Below, piece by piece: positions 1-11,703 of a stretch of 64,000 nucleotides of DNA (its first letter is position 1; each line of letters starts with the position of its first letter). Under the pieces are notes generated by a model. It did no database searches. It was not told where the DNA came from and saw nothing but the letters and a program-made list of their open reading frames with translations. Both the position numbers and the translations under genes were made by a program. This stretch comes from Diogma glabrata (Eukaryota; Arthropoda; Insecta; Diptera; Cylindrotomidae). The DNA is taken from assembly GCA_963693315.1 (NCBI GenBank), contig OY856188.1:245315926-245379925 (forward strand). The letters are read 5' to 3'.

Positions 1-365
1 TATTTTAAACCTGCGATTGTGAAGTTAAAAATTATAAAAGTGATCTTTAAATTAGTTTTGTGTAAAGTTATAAGTGTAATAAAGTTATAAGTTTTATTGA
101 GTAGAAATATTTTGTGTATTATTTTCAACGTTGTGAACTGGAAATTTCTACAATAAACCGTTGGAGTTTCTGAAGCTGTTCAAAGAATATTCTAATTAGG
201 AATATTGTTTGCTGTATTGTTTTCCTGTTGTTGTGAAACAATTAAGGTGTTGAATACTTAATAAAACCTGGTGTTTGTGCTTACTAATCAGTGATCGAAC
301 TCTGTAGAGATTTGGGAATTACGTTTATCGAATTGAGAGTAAGGCCAATTCGAAGGAAGGTTAGA
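1..365 (+). mobile_element. LTR retrotransposon: 3' part of LTR plus leader
   Basis: This stretch aligns by eye with 59,270-59,640. Both contain AAGTTATAA, a run TTTTGTGTATTATTTT, then AAATTTCTACA. In the complete copy TTTCTACA is the LTR 3' end, which puts the LTR boundary here at about 152. Homology continues past that boundary (GTTGGAGTT, TTGTTTGCT, AATAAAACCTG, GATTTGGGAATT) to about 365. Shared sequence on both sides of the boundary means this is LTR plus untranslated leader, not a solo LTR. No gag or pol follows; a LINE sequence begins instead, so the element was probably interrupted or truncated. The 5' part of the LTR lies outside the window. The primer-binding site cannot be assigned to a tRNA. 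Confidence 0.6.
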
Positions 366-480
366 AAAACGTAACAATATGATAGGATTTATTGTTTAGT
401 TACCCATTTTTAAAAGAAATTATATTTTGATCAAATGACTATTACATTTAATAAAAAATTTAAATACACATCCAAAACAT

Positions 481-1137
481 TTGTGGATTGAATGCAACCG
501 GGACGCCGTGCAACATCATCTCGAGGACGGAAACCCGCTTATTCTTTTTCTTACAGAAACACAAGTTTCTGAAAACTATCTCTATGACGTAACACTAAAT
601 CCCAAATATAGGCCTGATTCAGCTTTTAAACTTCATCAAGGTGTATGTGCATACATTCATGATAGTGTTGCATATAAGCGCTTTCCAAATTATAAACTAC
701 ATGGTGATAGCTACAACCCAGTAGTGTTAAAGGTTTGTCTACCGGAAATTCTTTTTTCACAAAAGCTCTATACCGGCCCCCAAACAAACATAATCCCTAT
801 TTTTTTAATCTTTTGACTAATGTTGTGGATGAAATTAGAGCACAATTTCAAAATTGTGAGGTTATCACTACCGGTAAATTCAACGTTTACAACAAATCGT
901 GGTTAGAATTTTTCAAAACGACCGACGACGACAACAATGGAAGGCAGGCAGAAATATTTCGCATCGCACGATCTGTCGCAGATTGTAAAAAGCCCAACAT
1001 TCACTCCCCGTAATGGTGGGGATAAAAGTTTTCTCATAGAGCTCTCTCTCACATCTATGCCAGATATTACAAGCATCGATGTCGATAAAGGTAGTATTGG
1101 AAATTCTGACCATTTTCTATTCAGTTATCAACTCTGA
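481..1137 (+). pseudogene. LINE apurinic-like endonuclease domain, frameshifted
   Basis: In functional LINEs this domain nicks target DNA to prime reverse transcription. Three overlapping frames (481-816, 735-1013, 937-1137) together give the family pattern: LFLTETQ with the catalytic Glu, HQGVCAYIHDS, a YRPPNK motif, TTGKFNVYNKSW, and a terminal GNSDHF motif with the Ser-Asp-His triad. Two frameshifts break the reading. The GDFN motif normal for these enzymes reads GKFN here, so the catalytic Asp is lost. The minus-strand copy 2 has a matching region with GYFN at the same place. The domain begins without the usual N-terminal Asn-containing strand. Non-functional. Confidence 0.8.
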
Positions 1138-1550
1138 TTTACTACAAACTAGAGTTCCCAAATACCGTAAAATATTTCACTTTTCAAAATGGACACCAAT
1201 GGTTTTTTTTTAAGTTTTTTTAAGGAAGTTTTTTTAAGGTTTCCCTTTTGATCGTTATTGTTTTTATATACTGATGATATAAAGGTTTTTGCTCAAAACT
1301 TTACTGAAATCATTCAATTCGATATTAACAAATTCGTTCCTTTTCAATAAGGAAACCACAACAAAAATATTTGTTTTCGAAGGCAGCCATATTGGCACTT
1401 AGAAGCAAACATAGATTTTTTAATATATGGATTCATAAAAACAACTCTGTTAATCGATCCCGATATTTAAAGGCCAATTAAATATCAAACCAGACAATTG
1501 AAAACGATAAAGCATAGATTGAGAGAGCGAAAGCGGCAAAACTTTAGAGT

Positions 1551-3436
1551 ATGTCAATTTCTGACAAAAGTTTTTTCAGTGCCATTAATTCTTTAAATTC
1601 TGGTACTAAATCTTCTATCACCCCTATCATTGATGGCGACTCAATCGTTACTGACCCAGTAAGGAAAGCTACATTGTTCGCGGAACGCTTTGCTTCAAAT
1701 TTGACAGTTTTAGAAACTCCTAAAGAAATACCCCAAATCCAGTCTTCAGGAGTTAACATGAAACAATTGCATATCAAACCCGAAATTGTCGAAAAACTTT
1801 TTAAAAGGTTAAACAACAACAAAGCCTTTGATCTGGACAACATTCCTTCTGTTATTCTAAAAATGTTTTTAAAAGCCCACCATCTCTCACCAAAAAATTC
1901 TATAAATCCTATAAATCTGGTATTTTTCCATCTTGCTGGAAGTTGGCCAATGTCCAGCCTGTCCCAAAAAAGATGAGATGTAATATTTCAAATTATAGAC
2001 CAAAAGCCTTACTCCCAGTCCTGTCTAAAATATACGAGCACTTTAATAATTCGCACATGTCCAAATTGTTGGAAGACAGCCATTTGATATCTGACAGCCA
2101 ATACGGTTTTAGAAACAAAAGATCAACAACCGATATATTCAACTCCCATCTTTGGAATAGCATACTTGAGAAAGGTGGTGAAACGTACGTAATCGCATTA
2201 GACATCTCAAAAGCATTTGATCGAATTTGGCATGCCAACCAACTTGATCAACAAGCTCGTTGCGTACGGTTTTCATCCCGCAGTCGTGAAGTTGATTCAA
2301 AATGTTCTGTCTAACCGATAAATCTCGGTATCTATATATGGCTTTTCTTCTTAGTATAAATTAATAACCGCTGGTGTGCCCCAAGGCTCAGTTTTATCTC
2401 ACACTTTATTCCTAATTTATATCAATGAACTGTTGCAAATCACCACCAACCCAATAAATAGTTTTGCAGATGATAGTACCCAAGTCATTCGTTCCCCTAT
2501 CTTCAAAGGGTAAAATGTATGAACGAATGAATCCCACCCGGAGAGACGCTGGCATAAATGTAAACGAGGACTTAAAAAAAGTCGCCGATTGGGGTGACAA
2601 AAATTTGGTCAATTTTAATTCCACCAAAACACAGCTATTTATTGTTTCCAGATCAAAGACCGAGTTTCCCAACGATATTTCAATTATTAAGTGTGACGAC
2701 CAAATAGACGAATGTGAAGCATTCGTTTATTGAGAGTCACCATTTCCAATGACTTACTCTGAATTGATCATATAATGGCCATGGCAAAGAGTGCGTCAAG
2801 AAAACCTTCTTTAATAGATGTAAAAAATATTTTACTCGATATCAATTACTCCACATTTATAAGTCCTCTATTGGTCACTGTATGGAGTATTGTTGTCAAA
2901 TTTGGGGCGCTGCATCTGTTACCACCCTAGCGTTTTTGGACTCTGTTCAAAAGCGTGCTATACGAAATATTAGTGATCGAAATTTAGCATTAAATCTCGA
3001 TTCCCTACAACATCGTCGCACTGTTGCTGATCTCGTTGTTTTATATAAATATCGTCACCAGCAGTGCTTAGATGAAATTAGATCCATAATGCCTCAGACA
3101 TATGTTTTTCCCCGTTTAACTCGTCAATCGGTTTGTGCAACCAGTCAAACTGTCGAGATTACTCACTGTCATAGTAATAAAATGCAAAGGGATTTCTTTC
3201 TGCGTACATCGTACAAATGGAATGCTTTGCCTGAATCAATAGTCTCGAGTGCCTTCAATCCACAAAGATTTAAAAAAGCGTCCACCAACACCTCAAGCCG
3301 CATGTTGTTGTGGGACCTAGGTTTTAAAAGTTATCTATGTGTTGTGGTGAGTTGTGACACATTTTGTAATTCCTACTACACAACACCGTTTACAAAAAAA
3401 AAGGAGAATCGCTATTTAACTTTAGGGTACATTTAG
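1551..3436 (+). pseudogene. LINE reverse transcriptase and C-terminal region, frameshifted
   Basis: The reverse transcriptase copies element RNA into DNA at the nicked target. Visible in order: SNYRPKALLPVLSKIYEH (about 1990-2045), SQYGFRNKRSTTD (about 2095), ALDISKAFDRIW with the motif A aspartate (about 2195-2240), GVPQGSVLS (about 2370) and the catalytic FADDS box (about 2463-2478). The frame changes at least at 1,950, 2,310, 2,500 and 2,750. The tail from 2882 (MEYCCQIWG, LDSLQHRRTVADL, WNALPESIV, FNPQRFK) is the C-terminal segment usual after CR1/jockey-group RTs. Catalytic residues remain but the frame is broken, so no active enzyme is expected. Confidence 0.88.
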
Positions 3437-3440
3437 AAAA

Positions 3441-5014
3441 AATAATTAACCAAAAGTGACAAGCTGGGAATTGGATCAAAGAGTTATTAAAAATTGCACT
3501 AAAATCATACGTGAAAAGTTTTATCAGAATCAAATAACATGATGAAAAGTTTAAAAGTCATACTATTTATTTCATTACACTAGAACTTGTGAGGCGGGAG
3601 CTTGTGAGCGCTTTACATTTCATTTATTTATATTTAAATTATTTAACAAGCACCAACAGTACGTTATTGATATAAAAAGTAAAATCAGAGTGTCGGAATA
3701 AATGTAAAGAATATGAAAACAGTATTTTATTCTTACACTACATCTTCTAAAGACAAATCTCCATCCTCCAATTATTTATGCTGGCTCTTGCAATCAGGTT
3801 TATTTTAGTCTGTATAAAAAAACATCAATTCAAGTTCATTGAACTGAATATCAGCAACGAGCAATTAACTATCATAAATCAACAATGAAATCTTTTATTT
3901 GTGAAACAAAATCAAACCTTTACGTTCCTTCCACAATTCTTGCTATTTTCAAAATAAACTTAACTTCTGTCACTTTACACCTTTTCCCTTCATTTTCATC
4001 AAAACACCTTAAAAATAAAAAAACAATTAAAATTCTTTTATTCTTCTACACTCGAACACTCGAATAACCCAAAACAAAATCTTTAAAGAATGAAATACCA
4101 TTAATTCTCTGTTATGAAAGAAAATAAGATTTCCACCAAAATATAAAATTTAAACAACAGGAAAATAGAAATTTTCTTTCTTTCATTTCTTACAAATTTT
4201 TAAACTCCAATTTTTTTTTTATTTTCTGTTGTGTTGTAAGAAAATTAAATAACATAAAATATGGGAAGAATTAGGCACAATATTTTTTCTATTTATTTTA
4301 ACAAAAGAAATAAAAAAAAAATAATATTTATTTTTCTTTTAATAAATTAAAAAACAAAAATTAAATTTTTTTACATATTTTTCGTTTTCTTGGGTTTGTT
4401 TTTTTTTTTTTTATTTTCGTTGTTTTGTTATAAGATTATTATTTATTTTCACTTAATTTATTTAATTTGACGTAAGACGAAAGGAAATTATTAATATGTT
4501 TATTGTTTAAAAAGTAAAGCAAATGTTTTGAAATTTCGCTTAAGTGACACAAAAGAAAAAGAAAAGTTTTGAAAGGTTATGTTTAAAAAGTGTTAGTGTT
4601 ACGTAGGCATTGAAAAATGGAATTCTTTTATTCGAATATAATATTCTGTAATTAACAGAATGGAAATGGTAAATAAACATTCTGGAATCATGAATTATAT
4701 AATTAAGAGTAAGTATGGTTTTGTTTTTTTTTTATAATTTTATAACATAATTTGTCAAATTTTTTGTTTGTTTAACAAGTATGATGACATGATAAAAGTC
4801 ATAATGATGATGAATTGTTGAAATTATTTTGATTGAAATATTTAGAAAACAATCAAATATGATTAATAGATTTTTTGATTTTAAATTGGAAATACTTTAT
4901 TTGGTAAAGAGTAGTTAGGTGTTGTTTTAGGTATGCTTATGTAAAGGTGATATTACCCATAAAAATGGTTAAACTGGTAATGTAACGTAATTATGGCGAT
5001 GGCATATATTTTAG
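3441..5014. other. AT-rich noncoding stretch, no gene seen
   Basis: Very AT-rich with long A and T runs. The short open frame at 3885-4067 is Phe/Ile/Lys-rich and looks random. The last 40 bases lead into a possible splice acceptor (TATATTTTAG) before the exon-like segment at 5015. Possibly intronic. Confidence 0.5.
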
Positions 5015-5131
5015 CTGATCGATAGTTTGGCATCTTTACGTGTGGCCTTCGAAAAGCATTTAATACGTCCACTTATGTTTATCGATCAATTAAGGGAATC
5101 AGCAAATCGCTATCATGATCAAGAGCCTCGA
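5015..5131 (+). CDS. Candidate internal exon of an unidentified host gene
   Basis: The segment follows a plausible acceptor (TATATTTTAG) and ends at a plausible donor (CGA then GTAAGA). Between them lie 117 bases, exactly 39 codons, open in one frame. The peptide includes FEKHLIRPLMFIDQLRESA and ends ANRYHDQEPR. It has balanced composition (charged, polar and hydrophobic residues, several Arg and His), unlike the Phe/Ile/Lys/Asn-rich chance frames nearby. GC content drops again just after the donor. The frame stays open to 5320, but the later residues look like random AT-rich translation. It resembles no transposon protein I know, and I do not recognise the family. If real, the neighbouring exons are outside the window or not detectable by eye, and the surrounding repeats would be intronic. 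Confidence 0.45.
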
Positions 5132-5629
5132 GTAAGATTTTCTATAATCAAACCTGCCACCTCTGTTGAGCTGCCTCCCTCTCTCACGCAAAAATTCAAA
5201 TTCAATCAAACAAACCATATCAAAATTTTTTTGCAATCCATAAAATTTACAATTAATACAAAAAAATGTTCTTATTGGTTCGAAGCTAAATATATCGACA
5301 ATTGTATGGATTGCCAATAATCTTCTTTATATCAAATTTTTAAAAATAGAATAAAACTTTTTTTTACTTCTGCTACACTATGGTCACACTGAGTATAGTT
5401 GACCCCAGAAAAAAATCGTACGTACAAATTGATGTCTACCGACGTACTGATGGCACGCAGGCTGGCGAAAACTATTGCGAAAGTCGTTGTAAAATATTCA
5501 AACAATATCAAATGATAGCACAGATTCCATTTCCAAAAATATTTTTGAAGCTATCATGATTCAAAAATTATCTCATGGTCATCTGCACCCAGTGTGACCT
5601 CTATGGGCTAACTAAAGGAAAGAAACCCA
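5132..5629. other. Noncoding, no gene seen
   Basis: Mixed sequence between the exon candidate and the satellite. A short imperfect inverted motif (TCGTACGTAC and CGACGTAC) lies near 5,410-5,460. Nothing else was recognised. Confidence 0.4.
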
Positions 5630-6045
5630 GATATATAAAGAGACATATTCAGTAAGCTCCTAAATCGCTAGATCATTCACCGACATAAAACGATCCGTAA
5701 CTCTTTTTCTCAACACAAGTCCCTCATTCGTGTATCATACAAGGGATGCTACTTACAAAAGGGTTTCAACAAGAAATATAGAGTGATACACTTAGTAAGC
5801 TCCTAAATCGGAAAAGTATTTACTGACATAATACGATTCATATCTTGATTCTTTGACATAGTTCCCTAATTCGTGTATGACATAAGAGATGGTAGTAAAA
5901 AGTAGGTAGTGTTACAAAGGGGTTGCAATTCAGAAATACAGAATGATAAATTTAGTAGAATCCTAAATCGGAAGATAAAACTCAGATATATAGATTGACA
6001 TATTTAGTAAGCTCGCAACTCAGAAACTACAAGGTAAGGAGATGA
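5630..6045. repeat. 143-bp satellite, block 1
   Basis: About three diverged units of roughly 140-150 bp. Each carries TTAGTAAGCTCCTAAATCG, a GACATAAAACGAT motif, a CATAGTTCCCTCATTCGTG motif and GGGGTTGCAATTCAGAAAT. Marker motifs occur near 5651, 5791, 5952 and 6005; the last interval is short, which shows deletion. Block 2 at 6641-7850 is the same repeat. Confidence 0.8.
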
Positions 6046-6640
6046 GAAAAATGGAGGGAATGAGGATATAGGAATAACTATACTAATTGTTTTAAATGAC
6101 GATGGACTTTTTTTAAAATGTTTCAAAATTTGGTCACTCAATTAAAGTAGTCGTTCTGGAAAGCCACAGTTTTACAACCAAGTATTTGAACAACAAAATG
6201 GATGGGATAACTCTCGATTATACTGCGCACACGATAGAAGGATATTTTAAAATTTCTTTAGAGGAGAATTCGCTAAAGTTGTATTTATAGTTATAAATTT
6301 ATAATTCAGCCACTTAAATATAATAAATTTATTATATGAAAGCAATAAAAGGTAAAATTTTACCAGCCTACCGCCCGGTAACACTAAATATAAAATAGCA
6401 AATAATTTTTTAATACAGAACAATTTCACCAATTATATAATTATACGCCTCCTATCTTCACTTCACTAACACTAACACACACTCAGTGTATTTTATCTTA
6501 TTTTACCTTTACTCTGTCTTTATAAAGACATACATGCAAAAATAAAATTAACTAAAATTTATTTTTTTATTTTCTACTTTTTTTTGGTTAAAATTTAATA
6601 AACAACCTTCTCCTTCTGACTCCGGTTAATGAAAAATGAA
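6046..6640. other. Unidentified sequence interrupting the satellite
   Basis: About 600 bp of non-satellite sequence separates the two blocks. No TIRs, coding similarity or tail were recognised. The frame at 6247-6432 (minus) looks random. It could be an old insertion or a diverged part of the array. Confidence 0.4.
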
Positions 6641-7850
6641 AAATGCTTTAACATAGTTCCATTATTCGAGTATGACACTTTGGCGTGGTACTTTTCAAAG
6701 GGTTGCACATCAGAAATATAGAGCTGCATATATAGTAAGCACCTAAATCGGAAAATCATTCACCGACATAAAATAATTCATATCTCGATTCTTTAGCACT
6801 GTTTCCTCATTCATGAATGATTCAAGTAATGGTTCTTATAAAGGGGTTGCAATTGAGAAATATAGAGTAGCAATTTTAGTAAGCTCCTATATCGCAAGAT
6901 CACACACCGACATAAAACGACTCTTGAACATAGTTCCCTCATTCATGTATGATACAAGGGGGATCACTTCCTAAGGCGTTGCAACTCAGAAATATAGATT
7001 GATAAATTTTGTTAGTTCCTAAATTTGAAAATCATTTACCGACATAAAACGAGCCGTATCTCTATTCTTTAACACAGTTGCCTCATTTGCGTATGATACA
7101 ACCCGTGGTACTTACTAAGGTGTTGTAATTCAGCAATGTAGAGTGGAATATTTAGTAAGCTCCTAAATCGGTAGATGATTCATTGACAAAACGATCCGTG
7201 TTTTAATTCTTAAACGTGCTTCCCCTTATGCGTGTATGATATAAGGGATGGTACTTACAAAGGGGTTGCAATTCAGAAATATAGAGTGACAAATTTAGTA
7301 AGCTTCCAAATTGAAAGATCACATACCGACATAAAACGATTCTTGTCTTGATTATTTTACATAGTTCTCTCATTTGTTTATGATACAAGGGATATTAGTT
7401 ACTAAGGGGTTGCAATTCAGATTTACAGAATCACTTGTAAGATCATTCAATGACTTAAACCGATCCCTGTTTCAATTCTTTAACAAAGTTTCCTGATGTG
7501 TGTATGAAACAAGGGGTCGTACTTACTAAAGGGTTACAGCTAAGAAATTTAGAGTGACATATTTAGTAAGCTCTTTAATTGGAAATCATTCACTGTCATA
7601 AAACGATCCGTATTTCGATTCTTTAAAATAGTTCCCTCATGCGTGTATGATACAAAGGATTGTATAGTTACTAAAAGGTTGCAATTTAGAAATACAGAAT
7701 CACCAATTTAGTAAGCTCCTTAATCGGAAGGTAATCCACCGTAATAAACTTCTGTGTCGATTCTCTTTTACATAGTTCCTTTATGCGTTTTTGACCCAAG
7801 GGGTGGTATTCCTACTAAAGGGTTGCAACTCAGATATAAACAGTTTCTTG
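6641..7850. repeat. 143-bp satellite, block 2
   Basis: About eight diverged head-to-tail units. The marker AGTAAGCTCCTAAATCG or close variants occur near 6733, 6877, 7010, 7154, 7297, 7565 and 7710, mostly 133-145 bp apart, with one gap of about 270 where a unit is degraded. Each unit also carries GACATAAAACGA, GTATGATACAAGG and GGTTGCAA(T/C)T. The frame at 7203-7388 (minus) is satellite, not a gene. Confidence 0.85.
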
Positions 7851-7954
7851 TTTTTATGGTTTTATAATGTTTTTAAATGTCTACATAATCGATATACTCA
7901 CAAACTATAAGTACTATCAATTTGAAATTTTCTACAGTTATTAAATGTCTTCGC

Positions 7955-8300
7955 AGATATGGGGAGGGACCAAAAAAAAATTACATTTTCGAAAATAAGT
8001 CGAAAACTGTGCTTTCAAAAATTACCAAAAAAATTGTCTTCCACTACAAAAAAAATCACGTTTCATATGACATCCCACATGACATGATCAAAAATAATTT
8101 TTTTTCAAAAAAAGGTTGTTATATTTTCAAATGTTTATTGGAGACCCCCTCCTTAAAGTAGAAATTTATAAAAAAAACTTTTTTGATCGTGTCATGCGGG
8201 GTGTTTGAAAGGTGATTGTTTTTTAGTGCAAAAAAATTTATTTTGTAATTTTCGAAAGCGCTGTTTTTGGCTTAATTCTAAAATCGTGTTTAGGAGAAGA
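7955..8300. repeat. Imperfect inverted repeat (hairpin)
   Basis: The left arm contains AATCACGTTTCATATGACATC and ACATGACATGATCAAAAA (about 8055-8110). The right arm carries the reverse complement with substitutions (TTTTTTGATCGTGTCATGC, GGTGTTTGAAAGGTGATT, about 8180-8220). Arms of roughly 100 bp around a 70-bp centre suggest a MITE relic. The open frames at 7922-8161 and 8205-8585 lie on it and are not supported as genes. Confidence 0.5.
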
Positions 8301-9571
8301 AATATTCGCGTAGAATTCACGGAACCCTCGACCAGCGAATTATATTCGTACTCGTCCAACTTTTTTTTAATTCAAGAGCTACATATAGTAGAGAAATTTT
8401 TTATTTTATGGCATTTTTTGGGTTATCTTCGCTGGCGCACCAGTTTTGGGGTTGTTTTAAGAATAGGGGTGGATCTCCAAAATCAAAAGTATACAGTCTT
8501 AAGAGCTCTGAAAAAGCTTCTATTCACCATTCTCTGGAGTTTTTTTAAGATGTGGGAGGGAGGGGGGGGGGAGGGTGGGGGCTGAGTGACAGTTAGTTTT
8601 TTCACATTTAGTTGATGTGAGATTCCATAAGTGGGTATTTACACTTTTATCGATATTAGGCAGATTCATTAGTTGACGCAAATGCTTGGGACAATGGAAG
8701 ATCTGGATTATTTTCTAAATTAGACATAATGCGAGGTAGGGGGAGGGGATTAGTAACCCGAATATATTTCCAATTGCCTTATGTTTGTTTTTGAAAAAAC
8801 AAGGACAACAACTTCGTTAAAAAATTTATTTGTTTATTAAAGATTCCTCAAGTAGATGACGACGAGATGGTAACGGAGGAAAAATCAGTACCAATTTTAG
8901 TAATTTCCCCAAAAAATTTATTATTTTGAATTCGCAATGTGTTTGTCTATGATATCAATTCTAACGATTGTTCTTTAAATTATGTTGACCAGACGTTAAT
9001 AAATTTTAATATAAGAATCTAAGAACATCAAAGAATTAAAAAAAATGAGAGTGTAACGAAGTAGTCTGGTGATCAAAGAAGCAGTTGTGTAATTTCCGGA
9101 TTTAGAGACGCACTACTTTCTCACACGCATCAAATTTGCATTGGCGGAGACTTTCATAATTGTTTTCATTTTTCCTGTAACCATAGTTTTTTATACTCAA
9201 ACCGTAATCGCCATCTACGTTTCCGTTTAAAAATTGTCTTTAACAATTGTGTGCTATTTTTCACTGTAATTTCCTATATTCAATTTGATTTGTCATCGCG
9301 CTATGTTCATATATAAATCTTACAATCAATCAATAATTTTTTTTTTATGCAGTTTTATTTTATAATAGCCGGTGGTTGTAAGAAATCTTTAGTGGGTACA
9401 ATAAAGCGAAAACTAAACTAAAGTTCTCTAAGTTGGATTCGCTCTATTTCCAAAAAATACGAGGAATCAATTAATGGATTATGTCTCGTTCATCTTAGTG
9501 TCACGAATTTTTTTTTTTGAGTTACCTGTGTTTCGTTTTATAGAATGTAAATTTCCTACAATCGTTTCGTA
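8301..9571. other. Noncoding; shares a short dispersed motif with 49.6 kb
   Basis: At about 8318-8366 the sequence GGAACCCTCGACCAGCGAAT, then TATTCGTACTCG and a T run, matches a segment at about 49,618-49,670. This is a dispersed repeat of unknown type. A G-rich patch lies at 8551-8582. No coding potential was recognised. Confidence 0.4.
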
Positions 9572-9635
9572 ATGGATATTTCTGCTTATAGTACCCTTCC
9601 AATATTAGCACATGCTAATAGTGAAGACACTTTTG
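9572..9635 (+). CDS. Possible first coding exon (weak)
   Basis: An ATG at 9572 opens 21 codons (MDISAYSTLPILAHANSEDT, then F) and stops at a good donor, TTTTG followed by GTGAGTAC. The composition is more balanced than the random frames nearby. All three frames upstream contain stops, so it could only be an exon that includes the start codon. There is no similarity to a family I recognise, and a chance ATG-plus-donor is quite possible. Confidence 0.2.
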
Positions 9636-10059
9636 GTGAGTACACGTATTTAACGAAAGAAAATAGTCAATAAACAGAATTATCGTGATTATCGGTTTGT
9701 AGAGGTGTAAAAACGGATCTTTGTTTTTATTATAAATACGTGGTTGAAGACAGGATTTGGCTCCTAGTGGACTTTTTGTCCAAGAACAACACAGCTGTTA
9801 TGGAATTTTGACGTTTACTCGTTGAATATTTTGAGTGTGGTCTGACGTTTATTTGAAGACTTAGAAAAAGATAATCTTTGGAGGATAAAAACTGGAAAAT
9901 AAAACGAAACGGTCAGGATCTAAAAGCCAGACGAATAAGAATTGAGACTCCAGGTAATGGATATTATCTATTTATAATGTGCATAAAGCTAACAAACGAA
10001 CACGTTTGTCGTTTCATCTTCGAGTGTACAATTTGTGGTTATAAAATATACCAGCGAAT
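9636..10059. other. Noncoding, no gene seen
   Basis: No motif or repeat was recognised. The open frame at 9878-10063 lacks support. Confidence 0.4.
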
Positions 10060-10500
10060 ATGATAATTACACATGTTTAAACGGTCAAACCTCAATTCTG
10101 TGTTAGTTAAAAGTAATTGGCTGTTCAATTAGTCAAAGAAAATTAGGAAAAAATAATAATTAATATACTTAACATATCCGTATTGTTACATAGTTAAATC
10201 ATGACATATAAATTCTGTGTTAGTTCAAGTCATGGACTGTTCGATTAATTAAAAAAAAACAAAATAAGTAATAATCAATCTAATTAATATTTACATGATT
10301 TTAAATAGTTAAAATGTTTAGTATAAAGTTTGTGTCTGTCATAGAAATAGTGAACAAATCTAAGCAAAGATTATAAATTGTACATTTGTTGAGTACAGTT
10401 CGGTGTTAATTCAAACTACAGAACTGGTTTATAATACAAAAAGAAAATTATAATTATACATGTTTAAATTGTTGAGTGTTAATCTGTGTTAACCGATGAT
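10060..10500. repeat. Diverged tandem repeat, about 100-130 bp units
   Basis: Four to five units share a TTACATGTTTAAA-like start, AATTCTGTGTTAGTT, a GGACTGTTCGATTA-like block and an A-rich end. The units are strongly diverged and of unequal length. No terminal features mark it as part of a known element. Confidence 0.5.
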
Positions 10501-11103
10501 GCAAAAAAAGGGAAGCTGTTAAATAAAACGTTAAAATAAACAAAAATAAAATAATAAAACTATTAATCACAATCGAATACGATTCTTATCAATAATTGCC
10601 AACCTGTGCGCTGAAGATTTATAATGGTGTCAGCAACGAGCTGTTATTGAAACAGTCCTTCAACAGGACCGCTGTCTTGTTTGTGGAATTCTTTATACGG
10701 CCGAGTGGATGAGGATGCAGGTGTAGAGTAGCTTTTATGGCGGGATCTGGACTATCTATGGGGTGAGTTTTTATTAAATATATGTATGTGATGGTGTGTA
10801 TGTATGTTTGAAAGAGGTGCCTGAGTGCGTGTACGTGTGCGGGTATGCATGAGACGTGTATGGGCAGTATATTATGAAACAAACCATAATACTTATAAAT
10901 TGTTTTTTTTATCTAAAATTATTGATTGATTTCCTTTGAATATTATTCAAAATTTACACAACTGATACTAAAATCTTTATTCCTGATGTAATTTCAAACG
11001 ATAAAACATAGCACTACTATTTCTCTAAAATAATATAAGCTAGATTTTCTATATTAAAAAAACAAAAAAACAATATCCAAAGAAAAAAAACAGTGATAAG
11101 GTA
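10501..11103. other. Noncoding; GC-richer patch
   Basis: 10,600-10,870 is richer in GC than its surroundings and has GTGTGTATGTATG-type simple sequence. The minus frame at 10619-10882 (His/Pro-rich) looks like low-complexity translation. No gene is supported. Confidence 0.4.
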
Positions 11104-11703
11104 GAAACACAACACGGACGATAACGTTGGACGATAAAAAAAAACGTCTACAATTTCGCTGTAGCCACAACACAGGCGACAGCGTGAAAAGCTGTCAAGA
11201 ATAAAATTGCATAAACTAAAATACTTTGTTCTTTGTCAAAATGAATTTCACAAATTTCAATTTTAAAAATAACTAATTTTACTAATAAATAAATAAAAAT
11301 AATTTTTCTACTAATAACCAATTTTAAAAATAAAATACAGAATACAAATTATGAAAATATATAAATGAATAAAACCGAACTTTGAACATAAACTGAAAAT
11401 TCAGTTGACAACTCAAAACAAAACGATTACAACCTCATAAATGCGAAAAACATCAGAAAATTATATTTTTCAGTTGGCGGCACTGTCACAATAACATTAA
11501 AAATTACCCTTGCAGCCAAATAAAAATAAAATTGATATCTGGCAATAATCATCGCCGACGATAAATTAGAAATAGAATCTAAATTTTCTCCGACGAAAAA
11601 AACTTTTTCGTTTATCGCTGTAGTTGTGTTTGAAATGTATGTATCCTGTGTATTCTAATGTTACTAACGTCGTCGTCGGACGATTTCGCCCGTGTTGTGT
11701 TTC
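11104..11703. mobile_element. Short TIR element (MITE-like), about 600 bp
   Basis: The left end reads GAAACACAACACGGACGATA. The reverse complement of the right end reads GAAACACAACACGGGCGAAA. Both continue with CGT-rich sequence (GTTGGACGAT and GTCCGACGAC). Further inward, CAACACAGGCGACAGCG on the left pairs loosely with the reverse complement of CGCTGTAGTTGTGTTTG on the right. No open frame lies inside, so it is non-autonomous. The target duplication is not clear. Confidence 0.55.

Larger units (their letters stand above)
440..3440 (+). mobile_element. Degenerate non-LTR retrotransposon (CR1/jockey-type LINE), copy 1
   Basis: An endonuclease-like region (481-1137) is followed by a linker, a reverse transcriptase (1551-2500) and a C-terminal tail (2882-3300), in the order usual for CR1/jockey-group LINEs. 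All parts are on the plus strand but in several reading frames, so the copy is dead. The start is approximate because the first residues of the endonuclease domain are missing, as in ordinary 5' truncation. The 3' end is placed near 3440, where coding similarity stops; no poly-A or simple-repeat tail is clear. Two further relics of related elements lie on the minus strand at about 14.5-16.7 kb and 23.7-25.4 kb. I do not assign a clade below the CR1/jockey group. Confidence 0.85.

Noticed and set aside
5630..7850. Spaced repeats considered as a CRISPR array
   Set aside because: Units are contiguous and 143 bp long with no unique spacers, and the genome is eukaryotic.
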